A stretch of DNA of 15,296 nucleotides from Rhodanobacteraceae bacterium (GCA_003233535.1 QIMA01000132.1:1-15296), one strand, 5' to 3'; positions 1 through 7,433 are shown, counted from the first letter of the stretch. A program made the numbers and translations. The notes: generated from the sequence alone by a model not told the origin.

Positions 1-1
1 C

Positions 2-169
2 GGAGTTGGCCTAGTAGCCATCAAGGTAGCGCTGGTCTTGGGAGTAGCCAGCCTGGCGACAGCCCCGTTTGGCGCCAAACTGGCTCACCGTCTGCCGATT
101 CCCACCCTGCGGCGAATATTTGCTGCGCTGTTGGCTGTGATTGCGGCGCTGCTGATCATCACTCGGTGA
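2..169 (+). CDS. TauE/SafE-family membrane permease, C-terminal 55 residues (partial)
   Basis: The reading frame is open from the first base of the window and ends at TGA 167-169, giving 55 residues; the start lies outside the window. It contains two hydrophobic stretches (residues about 1-19 and 37-54) separated by GAKLAHRLPIPTLRRIFA. The pattern 'G.KLAHRLP...LRR.FA.LL' before a last transmembrane helix that ends the protein is typical of the C-terminus of TauE/SafE (TSUP) inner-membrane permeases, which export or import sulfite, sulfoacetate and related anions. The substrate cannot be told from this fragment. The next gene lies on the opposite strand, so this is the end of its transcription unit. 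Family assignment is by motif memory only. Confidence 0.68.
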   Translation, partial: GVGLVAIKVALVLGVASLATAPFGAKLAHRLPIPTLRRIFAALLAVIAALLIITR

Positions 170-204
170 CTGCGCCGTTGTTTCAAGTAACTTCCCTTGG
201 GCAC

Positions 205-234
205 AAAAAAAACCAGGGCCCATATCGGGCCCTG
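205..234 (-). terminator. Rho-independent terminator of the 69-residue membrane protein gene
   Basis: A perfect 8-bp stem (CAGGGCCC 214-221, GGGCCCTG 227-234) with a 5-base loop is followed on the minus strand by a run of eight T (the A-run at 205-212). It sits 76 bases beyond the stop codon of the minus-strand gene at 310-519. On the plus strand there is no T-run after the stem, so it should not end the TauE/SafE transcript efficiently, although the two genes converge here. A second, weaker stem (GACAGG 259-264 / CCTGTC 271-276) lies between this terminator and the stop codon. Confidence 0.85.
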
Positions 235-309
235 AAGGGGGTCATAACGGTTGGTTTAGACAGGACCTGACCTGTCGGGAGGCACCCAGCACCAAGTGCC
301 CGCAGAAAC

Positions 310-519
310 TTAGGCTAGCGACATGGTCGTGTACCAACTCATGACCGCTGCCAGGGCGATGACCGCTGTCAATGGCCCAGTGACTAACAAGCCAGTCACT
401 CCGGCCTCGAATGCTCGGTCTTGCTGACCACCCAGCAATCGGGTCAGCCCCATGCCGCCGAATGCACCTAGCAAGTAGCCGCAGAACAAACTTCCCATTA
501 CTAGAAACAGCTGTTGCAC
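310..519 (-). CDS. Small hydrophobic membrane protein, function unknown
   Basis: This 69-residue protein is mostly hydrophobic. An N-terminal helix (about residues 3-22, LFLVMGSLFCGYLLGAFGG) and a C-terminal helix (about 43-62, GLLVTGPLTAVIALAAVMSW) flank a short polar loop (LLGGQQDRAFEAG), so two transmembrane segments are likely. I chose GTG at 519-517 because GGGAG (530-526) lies six bases upstream. A TTG two codons earlier (525) would have no spacing from that Shine-Dalgarno sequence. The gene is monocistronic: a strong terminator follows and repeat copy A lies upstream. I do not recognise a named family. Its existence is supported by a good ribosome site, a coherent hydropathy pattern and a matching terminator. 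Confidence 0.7.
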   Translation of the reverse strand: MQQLFLVMGSLFCGYLLGAFGGMGLTRLLGGQQDRAFEAGVTGLLVTGPLTAVIALAAVMSWYTTMSLA

Positions 520-534
520 GAGCAACTCCCTACA

Positions 535-608
535 AGCACTTACTGTTAGATACGCGAAGTAGTGACGCTAGGGGACGGATCCTCTCACCGCGTGCCCAAG
601 TAAGTGCT
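535..608. repeat. 9-bp inverted repeat upstream of the small membrane gene
   Basis: AGCACTTAC (535-543) and GTAAGTGCT (600-608) are perfectly complementary, 56 bases apart. The right arm directly touches the CTAG that begins repeat copy A. It lies in the upstream region of the minus-strand gene that starts at 519, so it could form a leader hairpin or be an operator pair. It may also be chance. Confidence 0.35.
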
Positions 609-782
609 CTAGCCCGGAATTTCATAAACTTCACGCGCCCTCAGCTTGTCCCTTGATCGCCCAGCGGGTTTTCCTCAGTCGGGTGTATGAACCACTACAC
701 CGCGCTCCCTTTTCTTGAAAAACCACTGGCCTACCAATGTCCTGCGCGAGCATCGCGCGAGTTCATGAAACAGCCGGGCTAG
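609..782 (-). mobile_element. Dispersed CTAG-ended repeat, copy A (reverse orientation)
   Basis: This is a 174-base element with CTAG at both ends. Read on the minus strand it begins CTAGCCCGGCTGTTTCATGA and ends in ...TTTATGAAATTCCGGGCTAG, an imperfect terminal inverted repeat of about 25 bases. The core carries the same ordered landmarks as copies C and D: GCGCGA-TGC-TCGCGC hairpin, GGACATTGG...CCAGTGG, and GGTGTAGTGGTTCATACACC. It differs from C mainly by a few extra bases before the GGTGTA hairpin and by loss of pairing in the last small stem. There is no open reading frame of interest, so it could not move by itself. It sits between the small membrane gene and the TerB-like gene. The rest of the gap (783-904) shows nothing I can name. 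Confidence 0.85.
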
Positions 783-904
783 GTCATTGGTCTCAGGTAA
801 AAATTCATCAGAACTTAAACAACGTATTCAAACGCCTCGTGTCGCAGCGTTTCCACGGCCCTAACTGTCGCTTGTGCGAGCTTTGTAGAGCAACCGATAA
901 ATGG

Positions 905-1390
905 TCAAAAACCTGCCTGTTTTAGGCGCTGAGTCAAGACGTCTTCGCTGTATCCTAGTTTGACCGTGATCTGCTCCAAGATGATCTTCTCACTGGGGCG
1001 CATGCGGCCGTCTGCCGCGGCGATGCGGACCAGTGAATCGAACACGCGCGCCACTTCTTGTGAGCCCTTCGGGTAAACGGCCAGCAGCTTGGTTAAATCG
1101 GAATCGACGTCGACTTCCCGTCGACGACCGCGATTGAAGGCGGCGAATGCGGTTTCGCGGCCCTTACCGCCAAGCCCGATCTCGTCCATCAGTTCGTTGA
1201 CGAACTCGGCCTCGTGGGTGGTCACGATACTGTCGGCGCCCGCGACGACACCGAGCATTGCAAACAGTACGTCGATGGCTATCTGCTTTTCGGGCTCCAG
1301 ACGCCCGCCGCTGAACAAACCGCTCACCACGCTCTTGATGTCGCGAATGACGCCGCTCCAAGCACTGCTGTTTTGCTGATCGAATGGCAT
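905..1390 (-). CDS. TerB-like (DjlA N-domain-like) helical protein
   Basis: This 161-residue soluble protein has no signal peptide or membrane segment. After a polar N-terminus it shows an all-helical TerB-like fold, with two similar acidic turns: AGADSIVTTHEAEF (residues 50-63) and AAADGRMRPSEK (124-135). The second is the A-x-x-DG-x(5)-E signature of TerB/DjlA-type domains, which are thought to bind divalent metal and membrane or stress partners. 'TerB' here names the fold; nothing nearby suggests a tellurite-resistance operon. I chose ATG at 1390 because GGGGAGA (1400-1394) lies three bases upstream; the longer TTG start at 1402 would overlap that ribosome site. The gene is divergent from the adaptor gene at 1664, and the 273-base spacer should hold both promoters. 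The precise role is unknown. Confidence 0.78.
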   Translation of the reverse strand: MPFDQQNSSAWSGVIRDIKSVVSGLFSGGRLEPEKQIAIDVLFAMLGVVAGADSIVTTHEAEFVNELMDEIGLGGKGRETAFAAFNRGRRREVDVDSDLTKLLAVYPKGSQEVARVFDSLVRIAAADGRMRPSEKIILEQITVKLGYSEDVLTQRLKQAGF

Positions 1391-1663
1391 GTCTCTCCCC
1401 AAATTGGTCGACAGCCGCTGCTCGACACCGTATCGGTTTGGCTGGCGCCCACATTGTCACAAACGTCCGCACGAGGCGCTAGCCTGGACTGGCGATCATT
1501 TCAGACTCCGTCGCGGCTGATGAGTTATTCAGTGCCAGCGTTAAGGCCCCCCGCGACCCGATTTCCAGGCGTGTGGGGCGAAATAGATGACTACTATCAC
1601 CCGATCTACGCGTTCTGGGCAGCTAGACTTGTGCTCGACTAGACTTTTGAAGAAGCTATAGGT

Positions 1664-2884
1664 ATGGACCGCAGTGAGTTGGTGAAGGAGTTACAAATCG
1701 ATCGCCGCGAAGAAGGCAGCTCATTCAAGCTGTGGGTGATCGTCATCCTGGCGGCTCTGATCTTATTAGCTGGCGGGTTGTGGGCTTGGAACAAGTTGAC
1801 GACTGGCGGCCCGATCACGGTGAGTACCACAGTCGCGCGCAATGCGGGAGGCGCGGCGGCCAACGCATCGGTACTCGATGCCACGGGTTACGTTACGCCC
1901 CGGCGGATCGCGACCGTGTCGGCTAAAACCACCGGTAAAGTCATGGAAGTGCTTATCGAAGAGGGCATGGACGTTACCGAGGGGCAGATCCTGGCTCGCT
2001 TGGATGATGCTGAGGTCAGCCGCGATCTGGAGTTGGGCAAGGCGAGACTGCGTTTGGCACGACTGGATTTAGCGGAAACTAAGGTGCGCCTGGACTTGGC
2101 CGAACGTGAGCTAAAGCGACAGCAGGAACTGGTTGATCGCAAGCTCGCCGCGGTGCAGACGCTGGACAGCGCGCGCGCCGATCGCGATGCGCTGGTAGCG
2201 CGACTACGCAGCTCGGAAGGGCAGGTGTCGGTCGCGCGTCGACGAAACGACGTGATTGAGCAACAGCTTCAGAACACCATCATCCGCGCGCCTTTCTCCG
2301 GCGTAATCATCGCCAAGGCGGCCCAGCCTGGCGAAATGATTTCGCCGATCTCTGCCGGCGGCGGTTTCACGCGCACCGGCATCGGCACGATTGTGGACAT
2401 GGAATCGCTGGAGATTGAGGTGGACGTTAGCGAGTCCTACATCAATCGTGTGCAAAACGACCAGCCAGTGGAAGCCAAGCTCAACGCCTACCCGGACTGG
2501 GTGATCCCAGCGCGGGTGATTGCGGTTATTCCGACCGCCGATCGGAGCAAGGCCACGGTCAAAGTGCGCATTGCGATTGAGACTCGCGATCCGCGCATCG
2601 TCCCGGACATGGGCGTTCGAGTAGCGTTCTTAAAGGACGCCGAACAAAGGCCCACTGACAAACCGCTTGAGGGCGTCGTCGTCGATAGCGCGGCGCTAGT
2701 GGACGACGCTGAGGGCAGCGCAGTCTTCGTGGTTCGCGAAAGTCGGGTGGAAAAGCGCTCCGTCGTTGTTGCGGACCGCAACGGCAGTAGCACACGGATT
2801 ACCGACGGGCTCAAATCGGGCGAGCGGGTGGTGCTCAGCCCGCCGGCTGAACTCATCTCTGGTGACGAAGTGGTGGTGAACTAG
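1664..2884 (+). CDS. HlyD/MacA-type periplasmic adaptor (membrane fusion protein)
   Basis: This 406-residue protein has a cytoplasmic N-terminus, one transmembrane helix (about 23-43) and a periplasmic adaptor body. The body comprises a lipoyl half-motif (about 85-115, VSAKTTGKVMEVLIEEGMDVTEG), a long alpha-helical coiled-coil hairpin (about 118-203), the second lipoyl half (about 206-228, IRAPFSGVIIAKAAQPGEMISP), a beta-barrel (about 240-320) and a membrane-proximal domain to the end. Such proteins link an inner-membrane ABC or RND pump to an outer-membrane channel. In relatives of this type the gene is normally followed by an ATPase and an FtsX/MacB-type permease; neither is intact here. 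The stop codon TAG (2882-2884) lies inside the CTAG of repeat copy B. The ribosome site before ATG 1664 is weak, and no better in-frame start was seen. Confidence 0.9.
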   Translation: MDRSELVKELQIDRREEGSSFKLWVIVILAALILLAGGLWAWNKLTTGGPITVSTTVARNAGGAAANASVLDATGYVTPRRIATVSAKTTGKVMEVLIEEGMDVTEGQILARLDDAEVSRDLELGKARLRLARLDLAETKVRLDLAERELKRQQELVDRKLAAVQTLDSARADRDALVARLRSSEGQVSVARRRNDVIEQQLQNTIIRAPFSGVIIAKAAQPGEMISPISAGGGFTRTGIGTIVDMESLEIEVDVSESYINRVQNDQPVEAKLNAYPDWVIPARVIAVIPTADRSKATVKVRIAIETRDPRIVPDMGVRVAFLKDAEQRPTDKPLEGVVVDSAALVDDAEGSAVFVVRESRVEKRSVVVADRNGSSTRITDGLKSGERVVLSPPAELISGDEVVVN

Positions 2885-3105
2885 CCCGGAGTTTCATGAA
2901 CCTGCGTCGTGAGGGCGTCGCCCGCTTTCAACAAAAGATCGGCGTGTCGTGGTGCAGTCCGCTGCACTGGAGATCGGCATGAGCCGTATAGCGGTGGTTT
3001 TCCACGGCTAGCCGATCGCAGGGAGTAGATCGCGACACGGCGCGCCGGGCTTCTATGTGAGAGCGGGGTGCGGCCGCAGTAGAACTACATGAAACTCCGG
3101 GCTAG
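2881..3105. mobile_element. Dispersed CTAG-ended repeat, copy B (variant core)
   Basis: This 225-base element has a perfect 18-base terminal inverted repeat, CTAGCCCGGAGTTTCATG (2881-2898 and, inverted, 3088-3105). The ends match those of copies A, C and D, but the core shares no obvious sequence with them. The core is packed with palindromes: GGGC-GTC-GCCC (2913-2923), GTGCAG-TCCG-CTGCAC (2952-2967), a long bulged hairpin with arms 2972-2987 and 3004-3017 whose loop holds GTGG-TTTT-CCAC, CGGCGCGCCG (3038-3047) and TGCGGCCGCA (3069-3078). No coding region was found. The first CTAG contains the stop codon of the adaptor gene. Confidence 0.85.
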
Positions 3106-3125
3106 CTACTGGCATACGCGGACGA

Positions 3126-3347
3126 ATGGTCGTTGTTACACGTCTTAACCCGGTGCGAGAACGACTGGTCGCGGTCTGGATTAGTTCAGTCGTCGCGGCA
3201 CCGACTGAGATTGGCACCTCGCTCGCCATGCGCATTGGAGTTAACGGCGGACGCTCGAGCATTGGTTCACGCTGGCGGGCGCGTGGTGACGTTCCAGCGC
3301 CAAATCCGCTGCATCGCAACTCCCTGAGGATCAATCTCCGCTGCTGA
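3126..3347 (+). pseudogene. Possible relic of an FtsX/MacB-type ABC permease C-terminus
   Basis: Within the 507-base stretch between repeat B and the next gene, this frame contains ISSVVAAPTEIGTSLAMRIG (from about 3180), followed 28 residues later by PAPNPLHRNSLRIN. FtsX/MacB permeases carry a conserved 'SV.ERT.EIGT..A.G' segment near the third transmembrane helix, and many later have a 'PPPPN...Y...I' loop before the last helix. The order fits, but the region between is too short and frameshifted, and no hydrophobic helices remain. A permease gene is what one would expect downstream of the adaptor, and the position supports a decayed operon. The evidence is short motif resemblance only and could be coincidence. 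The remaining bases to 3612 show stop codons in all frames and no gene I recognise. Confidence 0.3.
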
Positions 3348-3612
3348 TTGTGCGCCAACTCGGTGGGCCAATTGAACCGTGCTGGGGCTCAGTCTGGGCT
3401 GGAAGCCTCCTAGCTGACCCTCCTGCACGCCAATTTCACCTTTGATCAGAGGCACTTGACGACGCTGAGCCGAGATTGCCTGCTGGCCCCAGCAGCGGCC
3501 ATACCCCGTATACAAAGCTATCTGCAATCCATCTTGGCGTGTCTTGACAAGGGCCTGATCTAGGTCGACCCTGGGCGAGATAATCGCCGCGAATCAATGT
3601 CGGGAGACTGCC

Positions 3613-6600
3613 ATGACTACCCTCAGAATCACGCTGGCGCTTACTGCGCTGCTGATTTTCCACAGTACGCCGGGCTTTGCTTTCGGTGAAATCTCTAGGA
3701 ACGCGCCAAGTGGCGCTCCTAATCCGGCAGCAGCAATCCTGCAGCAGATGAATGGCACGCCGACGTGTTTGTCGATCCCCGACGATAACTACGACGGCAG
3801 CATCGGCTCGATGGCTTGCGGCACCATCGCCAACACCTTTAACGGCACCGTCGGCGATGTCGACGTATCGTTCGGCATCAACCATAGCTTCGTTGGTGAC
3901 TTGGTCTTGAAGGTGCGGGACCCGACAAATCAACGAATAGCCACCGTTATGAGTCGTCCCGGTTTGTCAGAGTCCGTGGATAATGGCAGCGGTTGCTGCG
4001 GCAACAACTCAGATATCAGCGCCAACGGTGTCGTGACTTTCAACGATCAGGGCGGTGGCCTATCCGCCGAGTCGATGGGTGCCAGTGGATCCACCGTGTG
4101 CACCGGTGATGGCATTTGCAATTACACCTCCAGCCCCGGAGCCGCCTCTACTGGAGGGCTCTCGGTGTTCAACGGTTTAAGCCTGAGCGGTGGCGGCAAC
4201 TGGACCTTCTGTGTAGGCGATGCCGGCGGCAGTGATACCGGTGAATTTTGCCGCGCAGGCTGGTTGGTCACTTCGGCCGCTGGCGGTAGCGGTAGCAATG
4301 GAGTGATAAACAATGCCATTGCAAGTACGGATTGCGTTTCAACCATTGTGTCATTCGACCTCAACCCGGGGACGCAACAGACCACCGGAGGGCAGACCTA
4401 TTTCATTGCCGTGTTCGATGACGGCGCACTCGAATTTCAGACCAGTGTGAACGTGCCTTTTGGGACGAGTTCTCAACAGGTTCAGTTCTCATATCCTGAC
4501 GCGAACATCGGCACCGGTGCCCCCGGCATAGGTTTGTTCGTCAATACCAGCATGCCGGCTAACCAGAACAACAATGTCGGATTTGTCGACCCGCTGAATG
4601 TGCAGCAGGAAACCTCCTGCGGCGTGAGCAGCCCGCAGGTGACGTTGACTCTGAATCCCAATCCAGTCCCTGCCGGTACGCCATTCACGATTTCCTGGAA
4701 CGCCACCAATGCTACCGGCTTTAACCCTTGCATCGCGTCGCTGGGTGGGCCGACTGGCTGGTCGCAGACGCAGTTCCGTCCCATTAACGGTCAGGAAACA
4801 TACGTGATCGACACACCGCGGAACTACGACTTCGCGATGGTTTGCGAGAGCGAGAGCGGGCTGCTGGGTGATACCTCCGTTGTGCTCACCGTGACTGAAC
4901 CGATGAACGCGCCGACGGTTGACTTCAACGCCACACCAGACAGGGGCGGGCCGGGTTCGGTGATCATTTTTGACTGGACCACCAACATCAGCCCTGGCGG
5001 TCTGCCGTGCACACCCACTGGCGGTGCCGGCACCACGTGGTCCAGATCCGGTGCTCTTCCGGCCAGCGGACGCCGCGCAGTGACCGGCCCGATGAATACG
5101 GGCGCGGTCAGTTTCGGTTTGCAATGCAGCACAGGCGGCCAATCGACGACCGACACGGCGTCGGTCACCATCGCGACAATCAACAACCCGCCACCACCAC
5201 CACCGGCGGTGGCGAGCAGCGTGACCGCAGCCGGAACCACGGTCGCTGGTACCAGCCAACGGCCGTCGATTACTGCCGATGGCTCCGCACTGACCTTCGA
5301 AACGACGGCGGCCAACGTCCCTGCCATTCGCCCGGACGGAACCCCACATGTCGACAACAACGGGCAGATGGACATCTTCCTGAAGATCGCCGGCAACCCG
5401 AATGCGGTGCTCTGCAGCATCGATGAGAACGGTCCGCTGACCATTGGCACCAGCAACGCCAAGCTGGCTCCGGATGGAGCTGGCGCAACCTTCGAGAGCG
5501 ATGACGGCCAGATTCGCACCTTTGAAGGCGGCCTGGGTCGAACCCGGGGCATTACCAGTAGTGCCGCTGACGGCACGCCGGGCAATGCATCCAGCGCCAA
5601 CCCCGCTATCGCCAGCGGCGCGACGATAGTGGCCTTTGATTCCGGCGCCTCCAACTTGGTACCCAACGACGGCAATGCCGGTACCAATGACGTCTTCGTC
5701 AAGAGCCCGCAAACCGGCGAGATCTCGCTGGTTTCGGAAGGATCTGGTGGCGCTCCGGCCAACGGTGAGAGTCGCAATGCGGCAATCTCCGCAGACGGCA
5801 GCACGGTGTTCTTTGAGACCACGGCCACCAACATCGACGGCTTACCGGGCGCAGCAACCGCCGCGCCAGCTAAGGGCGGCGGCATCAGCCAAATCTGCGG
5901 CGTGCGCAACCCCGGCGGCGTCGGACGATCGGCGGGCTGCGTGTCCGTAAGCACCGTCAATGGTGCAGTCGGCAACGGCGCATCGCGTAACGCGCGGATG
6001 AGCGATGGCGGTGACTTCGGCGTATTTGAGTCTGACGCCAGCAATCTGGTTGAAGGCGATACCAACGGCGTCACTGACGTGTTCTGGTTCAACTGGGACG
6101 GTAGCCAGGTCACCGGCCTGGTGCGCGTAAGTACCAGCAAGGATGGCGTGCAGGGCAACGGCCCGAGCAACAATCCATCGATCAGTGGTGACGGCATGAG
6201 CGTCGTGTTTGAATCTGCGGCTTCCAATCTGGATCCGCCGGACGCCAACAATCAGTCTGACGCCTACTTGAAGTATGTCCAAAGTGGTCAAATTGTGCGG
6301 ATGGATTCCACCGCCAACGGCCAGGAGCCCAACGGCAGCAGCAGCAATCCGGTCATCAGCGGCGACGGAAATACGGTCGCTTTTGGGTCAGCAGCTGACA
6401 ACCTGATACCGGGAGACACCAACGAACAACCCGACATATTCACCGTCGACGGTTTGGCCCGGGTCACCAATCACAGCTACATCTATTTCAACGCGGCAGA
6501 ACCCGGTTGGGGCTACAACATCCAGCACCAGGGCGACCTCCTATACGGCACCTGGTACACCTATGCTGACGACGGACAGGTCTTGTTCCTGACGGTCGAA

Positions 6601-7269
6601 GCAACGCTTCAGCCCGACGGAAGCTTCATCGGACCGGTTTTTCGCATAGCCGGTACACCGTTCGAGCAGATCAACAACATGCAGGCCTTTACCGCAGTTA
6701 CCCAGGTCGGCACAGCGCAGCTCAGTTTCCCTAGTGAGGGTACGCTGATGCTCGATTACACCGTCAATGGGGTCACCCAGACCAAGCAGTTGGAGCGCTT
6801 TGTGTTTTCACAAAACTCGCTGACCACTTGCGTAGGGAGTACCGCCTCCAGAGCAGGGTCGGACAACTATTCCGACTTGTGGTGGAATCCTATGGAGGCT
6901 GGGTGGGGGCTGACCTTGTCGCATCAGGGAGATCTGATCTTCGCGCTCTGGTACACCTACGGGTCCGGTGGACGTGATCAGTGGGTTAGTGGCGCCAGAA
7001 TGGAGCTACAAACCGACGGCAGCTTTTCCGGTGAACTGCAACGGCCCTTGAGCGGGGTGCCCCTAGCGCAGATTGCTGGGCCTGCAACCACCTTTCCGGT
7101 GCCCGTTGTGGGCGGCGCTTCGCTGCTGTTCAACGATGACAGCACGGCCACATTCACTTACACGCTTGATGGTGTGACTCAATCCAAAACCATCCAGCGC
7201 TTCGTCGTGGTGGGAGACCAAGAGGCCAAGCCGCTGTGCTCATCCAATCCAATCGCTGTCGGCAACTAG
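3613..7269 (+). CDS. Secreted multidomain protein: P-domain, Ig-like, TolB-like propeller, two C-terminal HQGD domains
   Basis: This 1218-residue protein begins with a clear Sec signal peptide (residues 1-23, cleavage after PGFA). A proprotein-convertase P-domain follows (about 52-217: SIPDDNYDG, HSFVGDLVLKVRDPT, FNGLSLSGGGNWTFCVGD). Then come a region without a recognised fold (232-343), two Ig-like domains (about 345-427 and 433-520), a proline linker (526-531) and about seven repeats of the type 'S.NP.IS.DG..V.FES.ASNL....N...D.F' starting near 549, 614, 661, 719, 791, 851 and 909, which predicts a TolB-like beta-propeller. Two copies of an 'AEPGWGYNIQHQGDLLYGTWYTY'-like domain end it (about 955-1070 and 1086-1207). 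No protease triad was seen, although P-domains usually follow a subtilisin-type domain. It is likely an exported, surface or binding protein. GGGAG lies six bases before ATG 3613. The stop TAG lies in the CTAG of repeat copy C. Confidence 0.88.
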   Translation: MTTLRITLALTALLIFHSTPGFAFGEISRNAPSGAPNPAAAILQQMNGTPTCLSIPDDNYDGSIGSMACGTIANTFNGTVGDVDVSFGINHSFVGDLVLKVRDPTNQRIATVMSRPGLSESVDNGSGCCGNNSDISANGVVTFNDQGGGLSAESMGASGSTVCTGDGICNYTSSPGAASTGGLSVFNGLSLSGGGNWTFCVGDAGGSDTGEFCRAGWLVTSAAGGSGSNGVINNAIASTDCVSTIVSFDLNPGTQQTTGGQTYFIAVFDDGALEFQTSVNVPFGTSSQQVQFSYPDANIGTGAPGIGLFVNTSMPANQNNNVGFVDPLNVQQETSCGVSSPQVTLTLNPNPVPAGTPFTISWNATNATGFNPCIASLGGPTGWSQTQFRPINGQETYVIDTPRNYDFAMVCESESGLLGDTSVVLTVTEPMNAPTVDFNATPDRGGPGSVIIFDWTTNISPGGLPCTPTGGAGTTWSRSGALPASGRRAVTGPMNTGAVSFGLQCSTGGQSTTDTASVTIATINNPPPPPPAVASSVTAAGTTVAGTSQRPSITADGSALTFETTAANVPAIRPDGTPHVDNNGQMDIFLKIAGNPNAVLCSIDENGPLTIGTSNAKLAPDGAGATFESDDGQIRTFEGGLGRTRGITSSAADGTPGNASSANPAIASGATIVAFDSGASNLVPNDGNAGTNDVFVKSPQTGEISLVSEGSGGAPANGESRNAAISADGSTVFFETTATNIDGLPGAATAAPAKGGGISQICGVRNPGGVGRSAGCVSVSTVNGAVGNGASRNARMSDGGDFGVFESDASNLVEGDTNGVTDVFWFNWDGSQVTGLVRVSTSKDGVQGNGPSNNPSISGDGMSVVFESAASNLDPPDANNQSDAYLKYVQSGQIVRMDSTANGQEPNGSSSNPVISGDGNTVAFGSAADNLIPGDTNEQPDIFTVDGLARVTNHSYIYFNAAEPGWGYNIQHQGDLLYGTWYTYADDGQVLFLTVEATLQPDGSFIGPVFRIAGTPFEQINNMQAFTAVTQVGTAQLSFPSEGTLMLDYTVNGVTQTKQLERFVFSQNSLTTCVGSTASRAGSDNYSDLWWNPMEAGWGLTLSHQGDLIFALWYTYGSGGRDQWVSGARMELQTDGSFSGELQRPLSGVPLAQIAGPATTFPVPVVGGASLLFNDDSTATFTYTLDGVTQSKTIQRFVVVGDQEAKPLCSSNPIAVGN

Positions 7270-7433
7270 CCCGGATATTTCATGAACTCGCGCGATGATC
7301 GCGCAGGACATTGGTCGTCCAGTGGTTTTGCTGAAGGAGCGGTGTAGTGGTTCATACACCCGACTGAGGAAAAGTCGCTGGGCGATCAATGGCCTAGCGA
7401 GGGCACGTGAAGTTTATGAAACATTCGGGCTAG
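7266..7433 (+). mobile_element. Dispersed CTAG-ended repeat, copy C
   Basis: This 168-base element has CTAG at 7266-7269 and 7430-7433 and an imperfect terminal inverted repeat of about 24 bases (CTAGCCCGGATATTTCATGA against CTAGCCCGAATGTTTCATAA). Ordered stem-loops in the core are GCGCGA 7290-7295 / TCGCGC 7299-7304; CATTGG 7309-7314 / CCAGTG 7319-7324 (one T-G pair); GGTGTA 7341-7346 / TACACC 7355-7360; and CGACT 7361-7365 / AGTCG 7373-7377. Its first CTAG contains the stop codon of the large secreted protein gene, and its last supplies the in-frame TAG upstream of the kinase frame. It has the same orientation as copy D and differs from it at about 13 of 119 positions by eye. Confidence 0.88.

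Noticed and set aside
1479..1488. CTAGCCTGGA in the TerB/adaptor spacer resembles the element end.
   Set aside because: Only ten bases match with one difference, the next bases do not follow the family, and no inverted partner is nearby.
1214..1642. A 142-codon plus-strand frame across the TerB-like gene and the spacer.
   Set aside because: It is antisense to a well supported gene, has no domain and no clear ribosome site.
3544..3584. TTGACA (3544-3549) and GATAAT (3579-3584) before the large secreted protein gene as a sigma-70 promoter.
   Set aside because: They are 29 bases apart instead of about 17, so they cannot be a pair; GATAAT alone is weak evidence.
4489..5712. A 407-codon minus-strand open frame in another phase of the same gene.
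   Set aside because: The Arg/Gly/Ala-rich translation lacks domain features and is caused by the codon bias of the plus-strand gene.
4824..6251. A 475-codon open frame on the minus strand inside the large secreted protein gene.
   Set aside because: It is a shadow of the real gene: low-complexity Pro/Ala/Ser-rich translation, no ribosome site and no recognisable domain, while the plus strand has clear domains and a signal peptide.
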